From an uncultured Clostridia bacterium (GTDB taxonomy: Bacteria; Bacillota; Clostridia; Saccharofermentanales; DTU023): a DNA stretch of 24,224 bases. The translations under genes were made by a program, and so were the position numbers. The stretch is taken from positions 1 through 24,224 of the forward strand of contig CAMJYM010000023.1 of NCBI GenBank assembly GCA_946220865.1, given 5' to 3'. Below the pieces are notes generated by a model, which was not told where the DNA came from, ran no database searches, and saw only the letters and a list, made by a program, of their open reading frames with translations. Of the stretch, positions 6,754 to 14,077 are shown in pieces. Each line of letters starts with the position of its first letter. The first letter of the stretch is position 1.

Positions 6754-8126
6754 AAGCTCCGTGCGGCAGCTTCTCCGGCTTTGCTGCCGCTCATAAAAGC
6801 AAAAGCCAGATTATACCCTCCGCTTTGGCCACAAACATCGAGAGTTTCACCGCAAACATAAAGCCCCGGAATTTTTTTGCAGCTGAAGTCATCGCGGATT
6901 TCCTTTAAGGAAAGACCCCCGCGGGCAACCTGGGCACGTTCAAAACCCATGCAGCCCTTCAGGGTCAGCGTAAACCCTTTAAGCTTCCACGCCAGACTTC
7001 TCGCCTTTTTCTCCGGCTGCCGGTCAAAATCCTCCAGAGCTGAGATGGCCTTGAGCCCGGCAATGATTCTGGAATGGAGCAAGCCGCTGAGCAGGGCTTC
7101 AGCATGGGTCTGTGTTGACACAGAGTCCCGGCAGCTCTCCCCATCAGACGAAAGACCTTCTGGATAAAAACTTTCTGATGAGAGATCTTCTGTCGAGAGG
7201 CGTTCTGACGACAGTCTTTGCCATTTCTCTGCAAAAAAGCGCGCGAGCTCACGCGCGTCCAGATCAGGGAAAAAATCAAGTTCAAGCTTCAGAGACTGAG
7301 GCAGGAAATATTCATCATCGCGGCCTTCGTAAAGGCCAAGATCGCTCAGGCAGGCGGCAAGATCCATGGCTGCAATGCCCGATATGCCATAGTCGGTGAT
7401 GAGAAACTCCCCTTCGCTTTCAGCCACGAGACTCCCGTCCTGTCCCAGGAGCCTGCCGCAGCCCTTAAAACGCGCCCCGGAAGCTTGTCGGCAAAAAGTC
7501 ATTTCCTCCAGAATGAGGGGACTTAGCGCCGGTAAAAAAGGAAGACAGGCCAGGCCCAGATCCTCCAGCAGGCGTTCACCGGAAAAGGAGCCACCCAGCC
7601 TGGGGGCTGCCGGACTTCCTGGCGCAAAAATCACTTTTGCGGCAGAAAACTCTTCCCCGTTTTCCAGGCGACAGAGAAAGAGGTCTTCCTTTTGATCCTT
7701 GCTCAGCCAGGCCACAGGGGAAGACAGCAGCAGCCTGGCTCCGCTTTTCGCTGCCGCCTCAGTCAAAGCTTTGTGAACCGCAGAAGCTTCCTCCGCATAA
7801 GGATAATAACGGCCAGCCTCATCTTTGCGCAGAAGCAGGCCAAGCTTGCGAAAAAGCTGCATATCGCGATCCTTGCCCAGGGCGGCCAGGAGGCGCTCGA
7901 AAGAGCCGCGATCAGCTGTAAAAAAATTCTCTGAAAGTAGCGGGCGATGGCTGATATTGCAGCGTCCATTACCGGTCGCCGGAAGCTTGCGCGCCGCTTT
8001 TTCTTCCTTTTCCAGGATAAGCAGTGAAAGCTCCGGCGCAACTTTAAGCGCCGCGATGGCCGCAGCCAGGCCAGAGACCCCGCCTCCGATAATCAAAAGG
8101 TCAGCTGAAGGGTGAACGACAGTCAT
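6714..8126 (-). CDS. HI0933/YhiN-family FAD-dependent flavoprotein
   Basis: 470 residues. The N-terminal dinucleotide-binding fold has GGGVSG (14-19) and an acidic end of the second strand (LEKE). The family motif RKLPATGNGRCN lies at about 46-57, and the C-terminal FAD motif GETLDVCGQSGGYN near 426-439. This fits the HI0933-like oxidoreductases (YhiN, BaiN). Members are flavoproteins whose substrate is mostly unknown; some act in bile acid reduction, which is not implied here. The ATG overlaps the stop of the upstream CYTH gene by one base, so translation is probably coupled. Residues 305-329 are an unusual degenerate five-residue repeat (LSSER, LSTED, LSSES...). The last 40 bases overlap the ABC-F gene on the opposite strand. 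Confidence 0.9.
   Translation of the reverse strand: MTVVHPSADLLIIGGGVSGLAAAIAALKVAPELSLLILEKEEKAARKLPATGNGRCNISHRPLLSENFFTADRGSFERLLAALGKDRDMQLFRKLGLLLRKDEAGRYYPYAEEASAVHKALTEAAAKSGARLLLSSPVAWLSKDQKEDLFLCRLENGEEFSAAKVIFAPGSPAAPRLGGSFSGERLLEDLGLACLPFLPALSPLILEEMTFCRQASGARFKGCGRLLGQDGSLVAESEGEFLITDYGISGIAAMDLAACLSDLGLYEGRDDEYFLPQSLKLELDFFPDLDARELARFFAEKWQRLSSERLSTEDLSSESFYPEGLSSDGESCRDSVSTQTHAEALLSGLLHSRIIAGLKAISALEDFDRQPEKKARSLAWKLKGFTLTLKGCMGFERAQVARGGLSLKEIRDDFSCKKIPGLYVCGETLDVCGQSGGYNLAFAFMSGSKAGEAAARSFHASASQAAPSLK
7140..7214. repeat. Five degenerate 15-bp tandem repeats in the flavoprotein gene
   Basis: On the minus strand the units are CTGTCGTCAGAACGC, CTCTCGACAGAAGAT, CTCTCATCAGAAAGT, TTTTATCCAGAAGGT and CTTTCGTCTGATGGG. 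They encode LSSER, LSTED, LSSES, FYPEG and LSSDG. All stay in frame. Confidence 0.75.
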
Positions 8127-8827
8127 CAGCGCGCCTGACTTTCTCTCTGAAAAGTCAGGGCACGCTCCAGTTTGCTCCGTCTTTCCGCTTCCAGAGGGTG
8201 TTTATGTCGGAAAATTTCCAGCAAGTCAGCCAGGTCGGCTTCGTCCCCAGCCTTAATTTCTGCTTCCATTTCGGCAAAGGGCCGCTGCTCCCCAAGGCTG
8301 TTCAAAAAAGCCCCTCTGTCCAGGGCCCATTCGATCCTGGCCTGGTCTTTTTCGAGCAGGGTAAGCCGCCTCACGAAGTCAACTGCAGCGACGATCTGCA
8401 GCCTCTTTCCTTCCACCTGCCCACAAAGCTGACGCAGGGCCTCATCGCTTTCGCCTGTCTCAGCGAGAGACAAGAGCACTTTCTCTGTAAAGGCCAACGG
8501 TGAAGTTTCATACTTCAGGATTTGACCGGGCAGCTCACCTCTCCAGACACACTCCCATTCATGCCGCTTGGAGACGGCCTGATTCTGCCGCAGGGTTTGT
8601 TTAAGGGTCAGAATCCAGGTCTCATTTTCCTGCCGCAGGCGAAGCCCTGCTCGCTGCTTTGCCAGGTCCTCTTCGGCCGTGTCAAAGTAAAACGAACGCA
8701 TCCGCCTGATCCCATCATCTCGATCATGCCTGACCCAGCCGCCAAAGTTCTGTTCATGCTCAATACAGTGCATCCAGAATTGAAGGGCAGAGGGATCTTC
8801 AAGCTTGAATTTGGCTTCTATTTCCAT
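8126..8827 (-). CDS. CYTH-domain protein (triphosphate tunnel metalloenzyme)
   Basis: 233 residues starting MEIEAKF, which carries the diagnostic ExExK motif (E2, E4, K6) at the very N-terminus. Further tunnel residues are visible as LRLR (62-65), TLK (74-76) and HEWECVW (89-95), alternating charged beta strands as expected for the eight-stranded tunnel. CYTH enzymes hydrolyse triphosphates (inorganic triphosphate, thiamine triphosphate) with Mg or Mn, or make cAMP in class IV cyclases; the sequence alone does not say which. No CHAD domain is attached. A one-base stop/start overlap with the downstream flavoprotein gene indicates an operon. The 72-base AT-rich gap upstream may hold its own promoter, but no clear hexamers are seen. 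Confidence 0.87.
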   Translation of the reverse strand: MEIEAKFKLEDPSALQFWMHCIEHEQNFGGWVRHDRDDGIRRMRSFYFDTAEEDLAKQRAGLRLRQENETWILTLKQTLRQNQAVSKRHEWECVWRGELPGQILKYETSPLAFTEKVLLSLAETGESDEALRQLCGQVEGKRLQIVAAVDFVRRLTLLEKDQARIEWALDRGAFLNSLGEQRPFAEMEAEIKAGDEADLADLLEIFRHKHPLEAERRSKLERALTFQRESQAR

Positions 8828-8899
8828 AAACGGCTTTCTTTATGATTCAAAAATGCATGATATAAAAATTTTTAATTCTGAAATGATGGCTTATTTTAT

Positions 8900-10132
8900 T
8901 CAGGGGCGTCTGAGAATCCTGGATCCGCGGTTGGTCACCACATGTAATTTATCTCCCAGCGGCAGAACACGGATGATATCACCATCGAGGAGCAAATCAC
9001 CTGTCTGGCGCTGACTGTCCCCGTCATAAATCAGAAGATGGCTGCCATAAGTCAGGCAGAGGATATTTCCGGCCTGGAAAAATTCAGTTGAAGAAGGTAA
9101 AGCAGAAATTTTTTCTTCGGCTTCCAGAGCATCGTTAAAGCTGAAAAGCGAAAGGCCACCACCGAGTTCCTGACCTGCCAGGACCGTGAGTTTACCATGA
9201 GGTGCAAAAACCATGCGCAAATTCGCGAATTCCATTTCGCGGGGCGGCTCTGCCGAAGCATAATCGTAGCTAAGAAGGTGGGTTGAAGAATAGATGCACG
9301 GATTTCCTCTGAGGTCATGGCTCAGCCCATAGAAAAACTCATCATAGGCTTCGATGGCTCTTTCTGCCGTCTGCGCCCCATCGGCCACATTATAGCGACG
9401 AAGAATACTTTTCATGCGGCTGCCGGAAGTGTTCAGAATAAGCACATCCAGACTTTTGCCATCCGGGCTGAAGCTAAGCTGGAGTGGACTGCCGGATCGA
9501 TCAAAAGAGAGGGTGAAAACGCGTTTCCCCTGAAGATTCATCAGGTGAACCCTGGCATTGCCCTCCGGGACTTCATCAATCACAGCCAGAGCATCACGCC
9601 CATTCGCTGCCGCTCCGGCAAGAGCTCCATCAAGCTCCGTTTCGAAAAGCGGGCCATTCAGGCCCATGAGCATGAGCTGAGTTCCCTCACGATCGCCGCA
9701 GAGCAAAAGGCCTCCCACATTCACGACCGCAGGACGATTTAAATGCATGGGGCAAGCATAAACTTGTGTCCCCTGCATATCTTCAAGAAGGAGTTGATCT
9801 TTGCTGAGAAATAGCAGGTGCTCCCCCAGCGGATAAGCCGACTCAGCCTGCACAGCTTCAAGATCACGACTCTGAAGCGGCGTCGCCAGATTTCCGCTTT
9901 CCTCCGGCAGAGGCTTCTCCTTAGCCTGTTTGGCCTCTCTTGTTAAAGCATCAAGGCGAAAAATAAAAATAAAAAAGAGGACAATAATAAGCAGCGCCAG
10001 GGCAGCCGGAATCAGCACCCTTAAGCGCTCCGGATCCACAGGTGGTCGAAACCCCGACCTGGACTTTCCGGAACGTGCCTGGTCAGACTGAGACGCCCTG
10101 TCATGCTTATGTGGATCGGAGATCTCGCTCAT
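8900..10132 (-). CDS. Membrane-anchored beta-propeller-like protein (DUF5711-like)
   Basis: 410 residues. A charged, S/R-rich cytoplasmic N-terminus (1-37) precedes a single transmembrane segment (about 38-58, ALALLIIVLFFIFIF). The remaining 350 residues form a predicted extracytoplasmic domain of repeating beta strands, with phrases typical of propeller blades (LSFSPDGKSLDVLIL, GNPCIYSSTHLLSYD, HLLIYDGD). The layout matches clostridial DUF5711 proteins as I recall them; this assignment rests on resemblance, not a search. Function unknown; a scaffold or sensing role at the cell surface is only a guess. It starts 35 bases after the thioesterase stop, so the two are probably co-transcribed. AAGGCGATGG upstream of the ATG is a moderate ribosome binding site. 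Confidence 0.68.
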   Translation of the reverse strand: MSEISDPHKHDRASQSDQARSGKSRSGFRPPVDPERLRVLIPAALALLIIVLFFIFIFRLDALTREAKQAKEKPLPEESGNLATPLQSRDLEAVQAESAYPLGEHLLFLSKDQLLLEDMQGTQVYACPMHLNRPAVVNVGGLLLCGDREGTQLMLMGLNGPLFETELDGALAGAAANGRDALAVIDEVPEGNARVHLMNLQGKRVFTLSFDRSGSPLQLSFSPDGKSLDVLILNTSGSRMKSILRRYNVADGAQTAERAIEAYDEFFYGLSHDLRGNPCIYSSTHLLSYDYASAEPPREMEFANLRMVFAPHGKLTVLAGQELGGGLSLFSFNDALEAEEKISALPSSTEFFQAGNILCLTYGSHLLIYDGDSQRQTGDLLLDGDIIRVLPLGDKLHVVTNRGSRILRRP

Positions 10133-10167
10133 TAAACCATCGCCTTTTCTTTGCCAGGGGCAATATC

Positions 10168-11025
10168 TTAATCTGCTGGGACAGTCTGTCCCGCCGGCTT
10201 ATTATGACATAGTTCCAGAGAGATTTCTGCCCGAAAAGAAGGCTCATGGATTTCCACTTTATCTCCTTCAAGCAGAAAAGTTCTTCTCCTCTTTCCCGCT
10301 TGCTCTGTAATGCCCAGATCCTTGCAGTAAAGGCGCAGGGTCTCCCCGGCCAGAACCTCCGCCGCATAATTAAGATGCAGTTCACGGAAGGCATAAGCCT
10401 CGGCCAGATCCTCCCCCTGCAATCTCAGGCATTCCATCACAGTATCACAGGCAAAAGCCAGATAGCGGCAATTGTTGAGGTGGCGGTTGCTGTCGAGGTC
10501 GCGATAAGCACAATGAAAATCAAGCGTGAAAGCCTTCTGTTTTTCCTCCTCACTCAGTAAGACCACACGCTTGCTGCGCTTGCCCATAAGCTCTTCCCGA
10601 TCAAAATAGGGGGCGAGATCACGATCACCCAGAACCTCCAGCGGACGCAGAGGCTTTCTCGTCGCGGCATCCACAAAAAACCACTCACCCAGCGAAGTCG
10701 CAAAAACATTTTCCGGCCGCCGTTCACCACGATAATAGCGGTGGTCGCGCAAAAAACGCAGACCATGAATATCGTGGGCCCAGGTTTCCGCACTCAGCTC
10801 TTCGCCTGCACAGGGCCTCTCACCAGTCATATAGAGCGACAGGCCTGAGATCATCCAGAGAACGCCATAATCCGCAAACAGGCGTTCCCTCCCCAGCCCG
10901 AAGCGTTCAACATGACGGGCTGCCGCTTCCTGTGAAACGGCTAGGATTTCATGAGGAAAGACCTGTCCGCTGTAATCACACTGGTTATCCAGCAGAGTTG
11001 TACTCGTAAAAACATGATAATTCAT
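10168..11025 (-). CDS. Acyl-ACP thioesterase (FatA/FatB-like, double hotdog)
   Basis: 285 residues from the chosen start. This enzyme family releases fatty acids from acyl carrier protein and so sets chain length or frees acids for other uses. Two hotdog domains are expected: N-terminal about 1-140, C-terminal about 160-285. The second carries DLDSNRHLNNCRY, the D-x-N-x-H-x-N-N signature of acyl-ACP thioesterases, with catalytic N180 and H182. The frame stays open upstream to an ATG at 11172, but that ATG lies beyond the groEL terminator hairpin (11123-11158) and the extra 49 residues would be encoded partly by it. The start MNYHVFTSTTLLDNQCDYSG matches the family's first strand. No clear ribosome binding site precedes it; a TATACT lies six bases upstream. 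Confidence 0.85.
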   Translation of the reverse strand: MNYHVFTSTTLLDNQCDYSGQVFPHEILAVSQEAAARHVERFGLGRERLFADYGVLWMISGLSLYMTGERPCAGEELSAETWAHDIHGLRFLRDHRYYRGERRPENVFATSLGEWFFVDAATRKPLRPLEVLGDRDLAPYFDREELMGKRSKRVVLLSEEEKQKAFTLDFHCAYRDLDSNRHLNNCRYLAFACDTVMECLRLQGEDLAEAYAFRELHLNYAAEVLAGETLRLYCKDLGITEQAGKRRRTFLLEGDKVEIHEPSFRAEISLELCHNKPAGQTVPAD

Positions 11026-11031
11026 GCGCTC

Positions 11032-11037
11032 AGTATA
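11032..11037 (-). promoter_or_regulatory. -10-like element directly before the thioesterase start
   Basis: TATACT on the minus strand ends six bases before the ATG at 11025. A very weak -35 (TTCTGC, 11060-11055) sits 17 bases further up. If used, transcription would start at or next to the start codon. Confidence 0.35.
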
Positions 11038-11111
11038 GCGCAGATGCGAGGTCTGCAGAAGTTTTCCGACACGAACCCCGTAACTTCTCTCCTGTTCTCG
11101 ACTGCTCCAAT

Positions 11112-11158
11112 AAGAGAAAGAAAAAGCAGCGGCTTTCTTTTTTGAAAGCCGCTGCTTT
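11112..11158 (-). terminator. Terminator of the groES-groEL operon
   Basis: A perfect 15-bp stem: AAAGCAGCGGCTTTC and its complement (11123-11137 with 11144-11158), with a 6-base loop. On the minus strand it is followed by TTCTTTCTC, extending the T-rich end of the stem. It lies about 150 bases after the groEL stop and before the thioesterase start. Confidence 0.88.
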
Positions 11159-11309
11159 AATTTGTGAGCCATTTTTCAGGCAAAACTTGAATCGAGAGAA
11201 AGCCTCTTTGAAGTCCGAAAGAATTCAAAATCTTTCGTCATGCGACTGGCAGGACACGCTCATGGCTTATTCGCCATGACGGACTTCGTCACAGCTCTGC
11301 CGGTCTTTA

Positions 11310-12923
11310 TTAATACTCGGGCATGCCCTGAGGCATCGGCTGCTTCGGCTCCGGAATATCAGCCACAACAGCCTCGGTGGTGAGAACTGTAGCAGCGATG
11401 GAGGCGGCGTTCTGCAGAGCACTGCGGGTAACCTTCGCCGGGTCAACAATGCCGGCTTCCATCATGTTGACATACTTCTCGTTAAGCGCATCAAAGCCTT
11501 CGCCCTTGGCACTCTTCTTCACATTCTCGCAGATGACGGAGCCATCAAGACCCGCATTGGTCGCAATCTGACGCACAGGTTCTTCAAGAGCCTTGAGTAC
11601 GATCTGGACGCCGGTTTTGACATCGCCTTCAGTGCTGTCGAGGAGTTTTGCGACATCGTCGATGATGTCGATATAGGCTGTACCGCCACCGGCAATGATG
11701 CCTTCTTCAACAGCTGCGCGAGTAGCTGAGAGCGCATCCTCGATGTGCAGTTTCTTTTCTTTCATTTCAGTTTCGGTGGCTGCACCCACTTTGATGACGG
11801 CAACGCCACCGGCTAGTTTAGCCAGACGTTCCTGCAGTTTTTCTTTATCAAAGTCTGAGGTGCTTTCAGCGATCTGAGCACGAATCTGGCTGACGCGGGC
11901 AGCGATATCCGCCTTTTCTCCAGCACCGTCAACAATAATGGTGTTCTCTTTGCTGACTTTGATCTGACGGGCATGGCCGAGATCTTCGACCGTGGCATCT
12001 TTCAGCTCGAGGCCAACCTCTTCGGAGATCACGCGGCCGCCGGTAAGGATGGCGATGTCGCGAAGCATTTCTTTCCTGCGATCACCAAAGCCAGGAGCTT
12101 TGACTGCGACACAGTTGAGGGTGCCACGCAGACGGTTGAGAATCAGGGTGGAGAGGGCTTCACCGTCAACGTCTTCGGCAATGATGAGGAGCGGACGGCC
12201 CTGTTTCAGCAGCTGCTCGAGCAGGGGCAGAAGATCCTGAATTGAGGAAATTTTCTTATCCGTGATGAGAATGTAAGGATCGTCATAGACGGCTTCCATC
12301 TTGTTAGTATCGGTGACCATGTAAGCGGAAACATAACCACGATCAAACTGCATTCCTTCGACGATTTCCAGCTCAGTCTGCATGGTCTTGGATTCTTCCA
12401 CCGTGATCACGCCGTCACTGGAAACTCTATCCATCGCATCGGCGATGAGGGCGCCGACTTCCTGGTCATCTGCGGAAATTGAGGCGACGCGTGTAATATC
12501 CTGTTTGCCATCAACCTTTTTGGAATTGGCCTTGATGGCTTCAACGGCCTTTTGGACAGCCTGCTGAATGCCTTTTTTAACGATCATGGGGTTGGCGCCG
12601 GCAGCAATGTTGCGCAGACCTTCGCGCATAATCGCCTGAGTCAGCAGAGTCGCTGTGGTTGTGCCATCGCCGGCCACGTCCTGAGTTTTAGTCGCCACTT
12701 CTTTAATGAGCTGAGCGCCCATGTTTTCAAAGCGATCTTCGAGTTCGATGTCGCGGGCGATGGTCACGCCGTCATTCGTGATCAGCGGAGCGCCAAAGCT
12801 CTTGTCGAGAACGACGTTGCGGCCCTTGGGGCCAAGCGTGATACGGACGGTATCAGCGAGTTTATTCAGACCGATTTCCAGCGACTTGCGGGCATCTTCC
12901 CTGTATTTGAGTTGTTTAGCCAT
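11310..12923 (-). CDS. groL: Chaperonin GroEL (60 kDa)
   Basis: 537 residues, full length for GroEL. It forms the tetradecameric ATP-driven folding chamber capped by GroES. Nucleotide-binding elements are visible: LGPKGRNV (30-37) and VAGDGTTTAT (83-92); the apical domain and the EEGIIAGGGTA motif near 405-415 are intact. The C-terminus ends in PQPMPQGMPEY-like sequence and lacks the long GGM repeat of E. coli. AGGAGA lies eight bases before the ATG. It is the second gene of the operon, 124 bases after groES, and shares the CIRCE-controlled promoter. The sequence gives no sign of truncation or recombination. Confidence 0.98.
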   Translation of the reverse strand: MAKQLKYREDARKSLEIGLNKLADTVRITLGPKGRNVVLDKSFGAPLITNDGVTIARDIELEDRFENMGAQLIKEVATKTQDVAGDGTTTATLLTQAIMREGLRNIAAGANPMIVKKGIQQAVQKAVEAIKANSKKVDGKQDITRVASISADDQEVGALIADAMDRVSSDGVITVEESKTMQTELEIVEGMQFDRGYVSAYMVTDTNKMEAVYDDPYILITDKKISSIQDLLPLLEQLLKQGRPLLIIAEDVDGEALSTLILNRLRGTLNCVAVKAPGFGDRRKEMLRDIAILTGGRVISEEVGLELKDATVEDLGHARQIKVSKENTIIVDGAGEKADIAARVSQIRAQIAESTSDFDKEKLQERLAKLAGGVAVIKVGAATETEMKEKKLHIEDALSATRAAVEEGIIAGGGTAYIDIIDDVAKLLDSTEGDVKTGVQIVLKALEEPVRQIATNAGLDGSVICENVKKSAKGEGFDALNEKYVNMMEAGIVDPAKVTRSALQNAASIAATVLTTEAVVADIPEPKQPMPQGMPEY

Positions 12924-12991
12924 AAATGATTCTCCTGTTAAAAATCGAGGGCCATCGTGCGAGAATTTCGCCGAAAGCCATGTTATTTCAC

Positions 12992-13006
12992 GGCTTCTGA
13001 GAAGCC
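12992..13006 (-). other. Hairpin in the groES-groEL spacer
   Basis: GGCTTC (12992-12997) and GAAGCC (13001-13006) form a perfect 6-bp stem with a 3-base loop. No T-run follows, so it is not a terminator. It could protect the groEL message end or set the ratio of the two messages. Confidence 0.5.
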
Positions 13007-13047
13007 ATTGAAAACTTTATTCAGCTGTTTTATCCTGTTCAGCCGTC

Positions 13048-13332
13048 TTATTCGACAATAGCGAGAATGTCGCTCTGTCTGAGGATGGTGTACTCCACAT
13101 CGTCGATTTTCACTTCCGTACCAGCATATTTGCTGATGAGGACATGATCGCCGACTTCAACTTCCATGATGACATCCTTGCCATCCACAACGCCACCGGG
13201 ACCCACGGCAACAATTTCTGCGACCTGCGGTTTTTCCTGAGCTGAACCCGGCAGAATAATGCCGCCCTTACTCACTTCTTCTTTTTCCAGCATTTTGATG
13301 ACGACGCGGTCAGCTAAAGGTTTAATTTGCAT
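13048..13332 (-). CDS. groS: Co-chaperonin GroES (10 kDa)
   Basis: 94 residues, the usual length. Caps the GroEL ring as a heptamer. Characteristic segments are PLADRVVIKMLEKEE at the N-terminus, the mobile loop with GGIILPGSAQEKPQ, the roof-region GDHVLISKYAGTEVK, and the ending YTILRQSDILAIVE. AGGAGG lies seven bases before the ATG. First gene of the operon, with promoter and CIRCE operator immediately upstream. Confidence 0.98.
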   Translation of the reverse strand: MQIKPLADRVVIKMLEKEEVSKGGIILPGSAQEKPQVAEIVAVGPGGVVDGKDVIMEVEVGDHVLISKYAGTEVKIDDVEYTILRQSDILAIVE

Positions 13333-13391
13333 GCTAAAATCCTCCTGGATCTATTTTGAGGTGAGGAAACATTCCCTCCCTTTTTTCCGTT

Positions 13392-13418
13392 TTAGCACTC
13401 ACTTGTATCGAGTGCCAG
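13392..13418. promoter_or_regulatory. CIRCE operator (HrcA binding site)
   Basis: TTAGCACTC (13392-13400), nine bases, then GAGTGCCAG (13410-13418). The left arm is a perfect CIRCE arm; the right arm matches GAGTGC but ends CAG where TAA is usual. It lies between the -10 element and groES, so HrcA should repress the operon and release it under heat stress. The hrcA gene is not in this window. Confidence 0.9.
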
Positions 13419-13426
13419 CAGAACTT

Positions 13427-13455
13427 AATATAAGGTGCTGCCAGCGCTTTGTCAA
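13427..13455 (-). promoter_or_regulatory. Housekeeping promoter of groES-groEL
   Basis: On the minus strand, TTGACA (13455-13450), a 17-base spacer, then TATATT (13432-13427). This is a near-consensus sigma-A promoter just upstream of CIRCE. Confidence 0.88.
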
Positions 13456-13625
13456 GGAAAGCGAAAAAACTTTGCTTTTCTGTCACAATTCCTGCCTTTC
13501 TCTGTGAAGTCCAGACCTCCTGCTAAAGCTAAACTCTTTTTGACACAGGCTCTTTTTGTTAACTGGATCCTCTGCGAGACCCCAGCTTCTTCGGAGAAAA
13601 ACGCCTCTGCGTTAAGAGGGTTCAG
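13456..13625. other. Spacer between groES promoter and rubredoxin terminator
   Basis: No convincing gene. A plus-strand TTGACA lies at 13540-13545 without a good -10 partner. A small CCTCT/AGAGG hairpin lies near 13603-13620. Confidence 0.4.
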
Positions 13626-13663
13626 GCAATAAAAAAGACCGCTGAGGCGGTCTTTTTTATTGC
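13626..13663. terminator. Bidirectional terminator downstream of rubredoxin
   Basis: GCAATAAAAAAGACCGC (13626-13642) and its exact complement (13647-13663) around a TGAG loop. The core is GACCGC/GCGGTC with A and T runs on both sides, so it can stop transcription from either strand. It fits the end of the rubredoxin transcript on the minus strand. A second inverted repeat (TCAGCAG 13670-13676, CTGCTGA 13691-13697) lies just before it. Confidence 0.88.
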
Positions 13664-13700
13664 TTGCATTCAGCAGAGCCTGCGAAGCGGCTGCTGATGA

Positions 13701-13859
13701 TTATTCCGGACTGAACTCATCCTTAGGCGCGCCGCAGAGCGGGCAAACCCAGGAATCAGGAATGTCTTCAAAAGCTGTGCCTGCTTTGACACCATTATCA
13801 GGATCCCCTTCTGCAGGGTCATAAACATAGCCGCACATGTTGCAAATATACTTTTTCAT
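13701..13859 (-). CDS. Rubredoxin
   Basis: A 52-residue one-iron electron carrier. Both iron-binding knuckles are present: CNMCGY (C6, C9) and CPLCGA (C39, C42). The family aromatic core and the YDPAEGDP and FEDIPDSWVCP segments are typical. In anaerobes rubredoxins pass electrons to oxygen- and peroxide-detoxifying proteins such as rubrerythrin, superoxide reductase or flavodiiron proteins; none is encoded nearby. GAGAGG lies eight bases before the ATG. It appears monocistronic, with its own extended -10 promoter and terminator. A small hairpin (GGGCT-GAA-AGCCC, 13881-13893) lies in its leader. Confidence 0.96.
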   Translation of the reverse strand: MKKYICNMCGYVYDPAEGDPDNGVKAGTAFEDIPDSWVCPLCGAPKDEFSPE

Positions 13860-13906
13860 TATGAATCCTCTCTTTCATGCGGGCTGAAAGCCCACAGCTA
13901 CGCCAT

Positions 13907-13915
13907 AGTATATCA
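13907..13915 (-). promoter_or_regulatory. Extended -10 promoter of rubredoxin
   Basis: On the minus strand TGA then TATACT (13912-13907). It lies about 50 bases upstream of the rubredoxin ATG. No good -35 hexamer is visible. Confidence 0.5.
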
Positions 13916-14077
13916 TGAGCAGACGTTTCTGAACATCCACCATATATACAGGGGCTGCGGAACTGTGTCATCATCTTAGCGGACTTATGTCGCAAAGAAT
14001 AAGAGAAAGATTTGATTTTTTCTGCAACAGTTTGCATGGCTCGTTCGTTATCCTGAGTGAAAGGGGGTCAAAGCTTC

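Noticed and set aside
11026..11172. N-terminal extension of 49 residues for the thioesterase (ATG at 11172)
   Set aside because: The extension would be encoded partly by the groEL terminator stem, has no ribosome binding site and no counterpart in the family.
13018..13049. Coding-like tail after the groES stop in another frame (KTAEQDKTAE)
   Set aside because: GroES already ends at the canonical position (DILAIVE) with 94 residues, so a frameshifted tail is probably chance.
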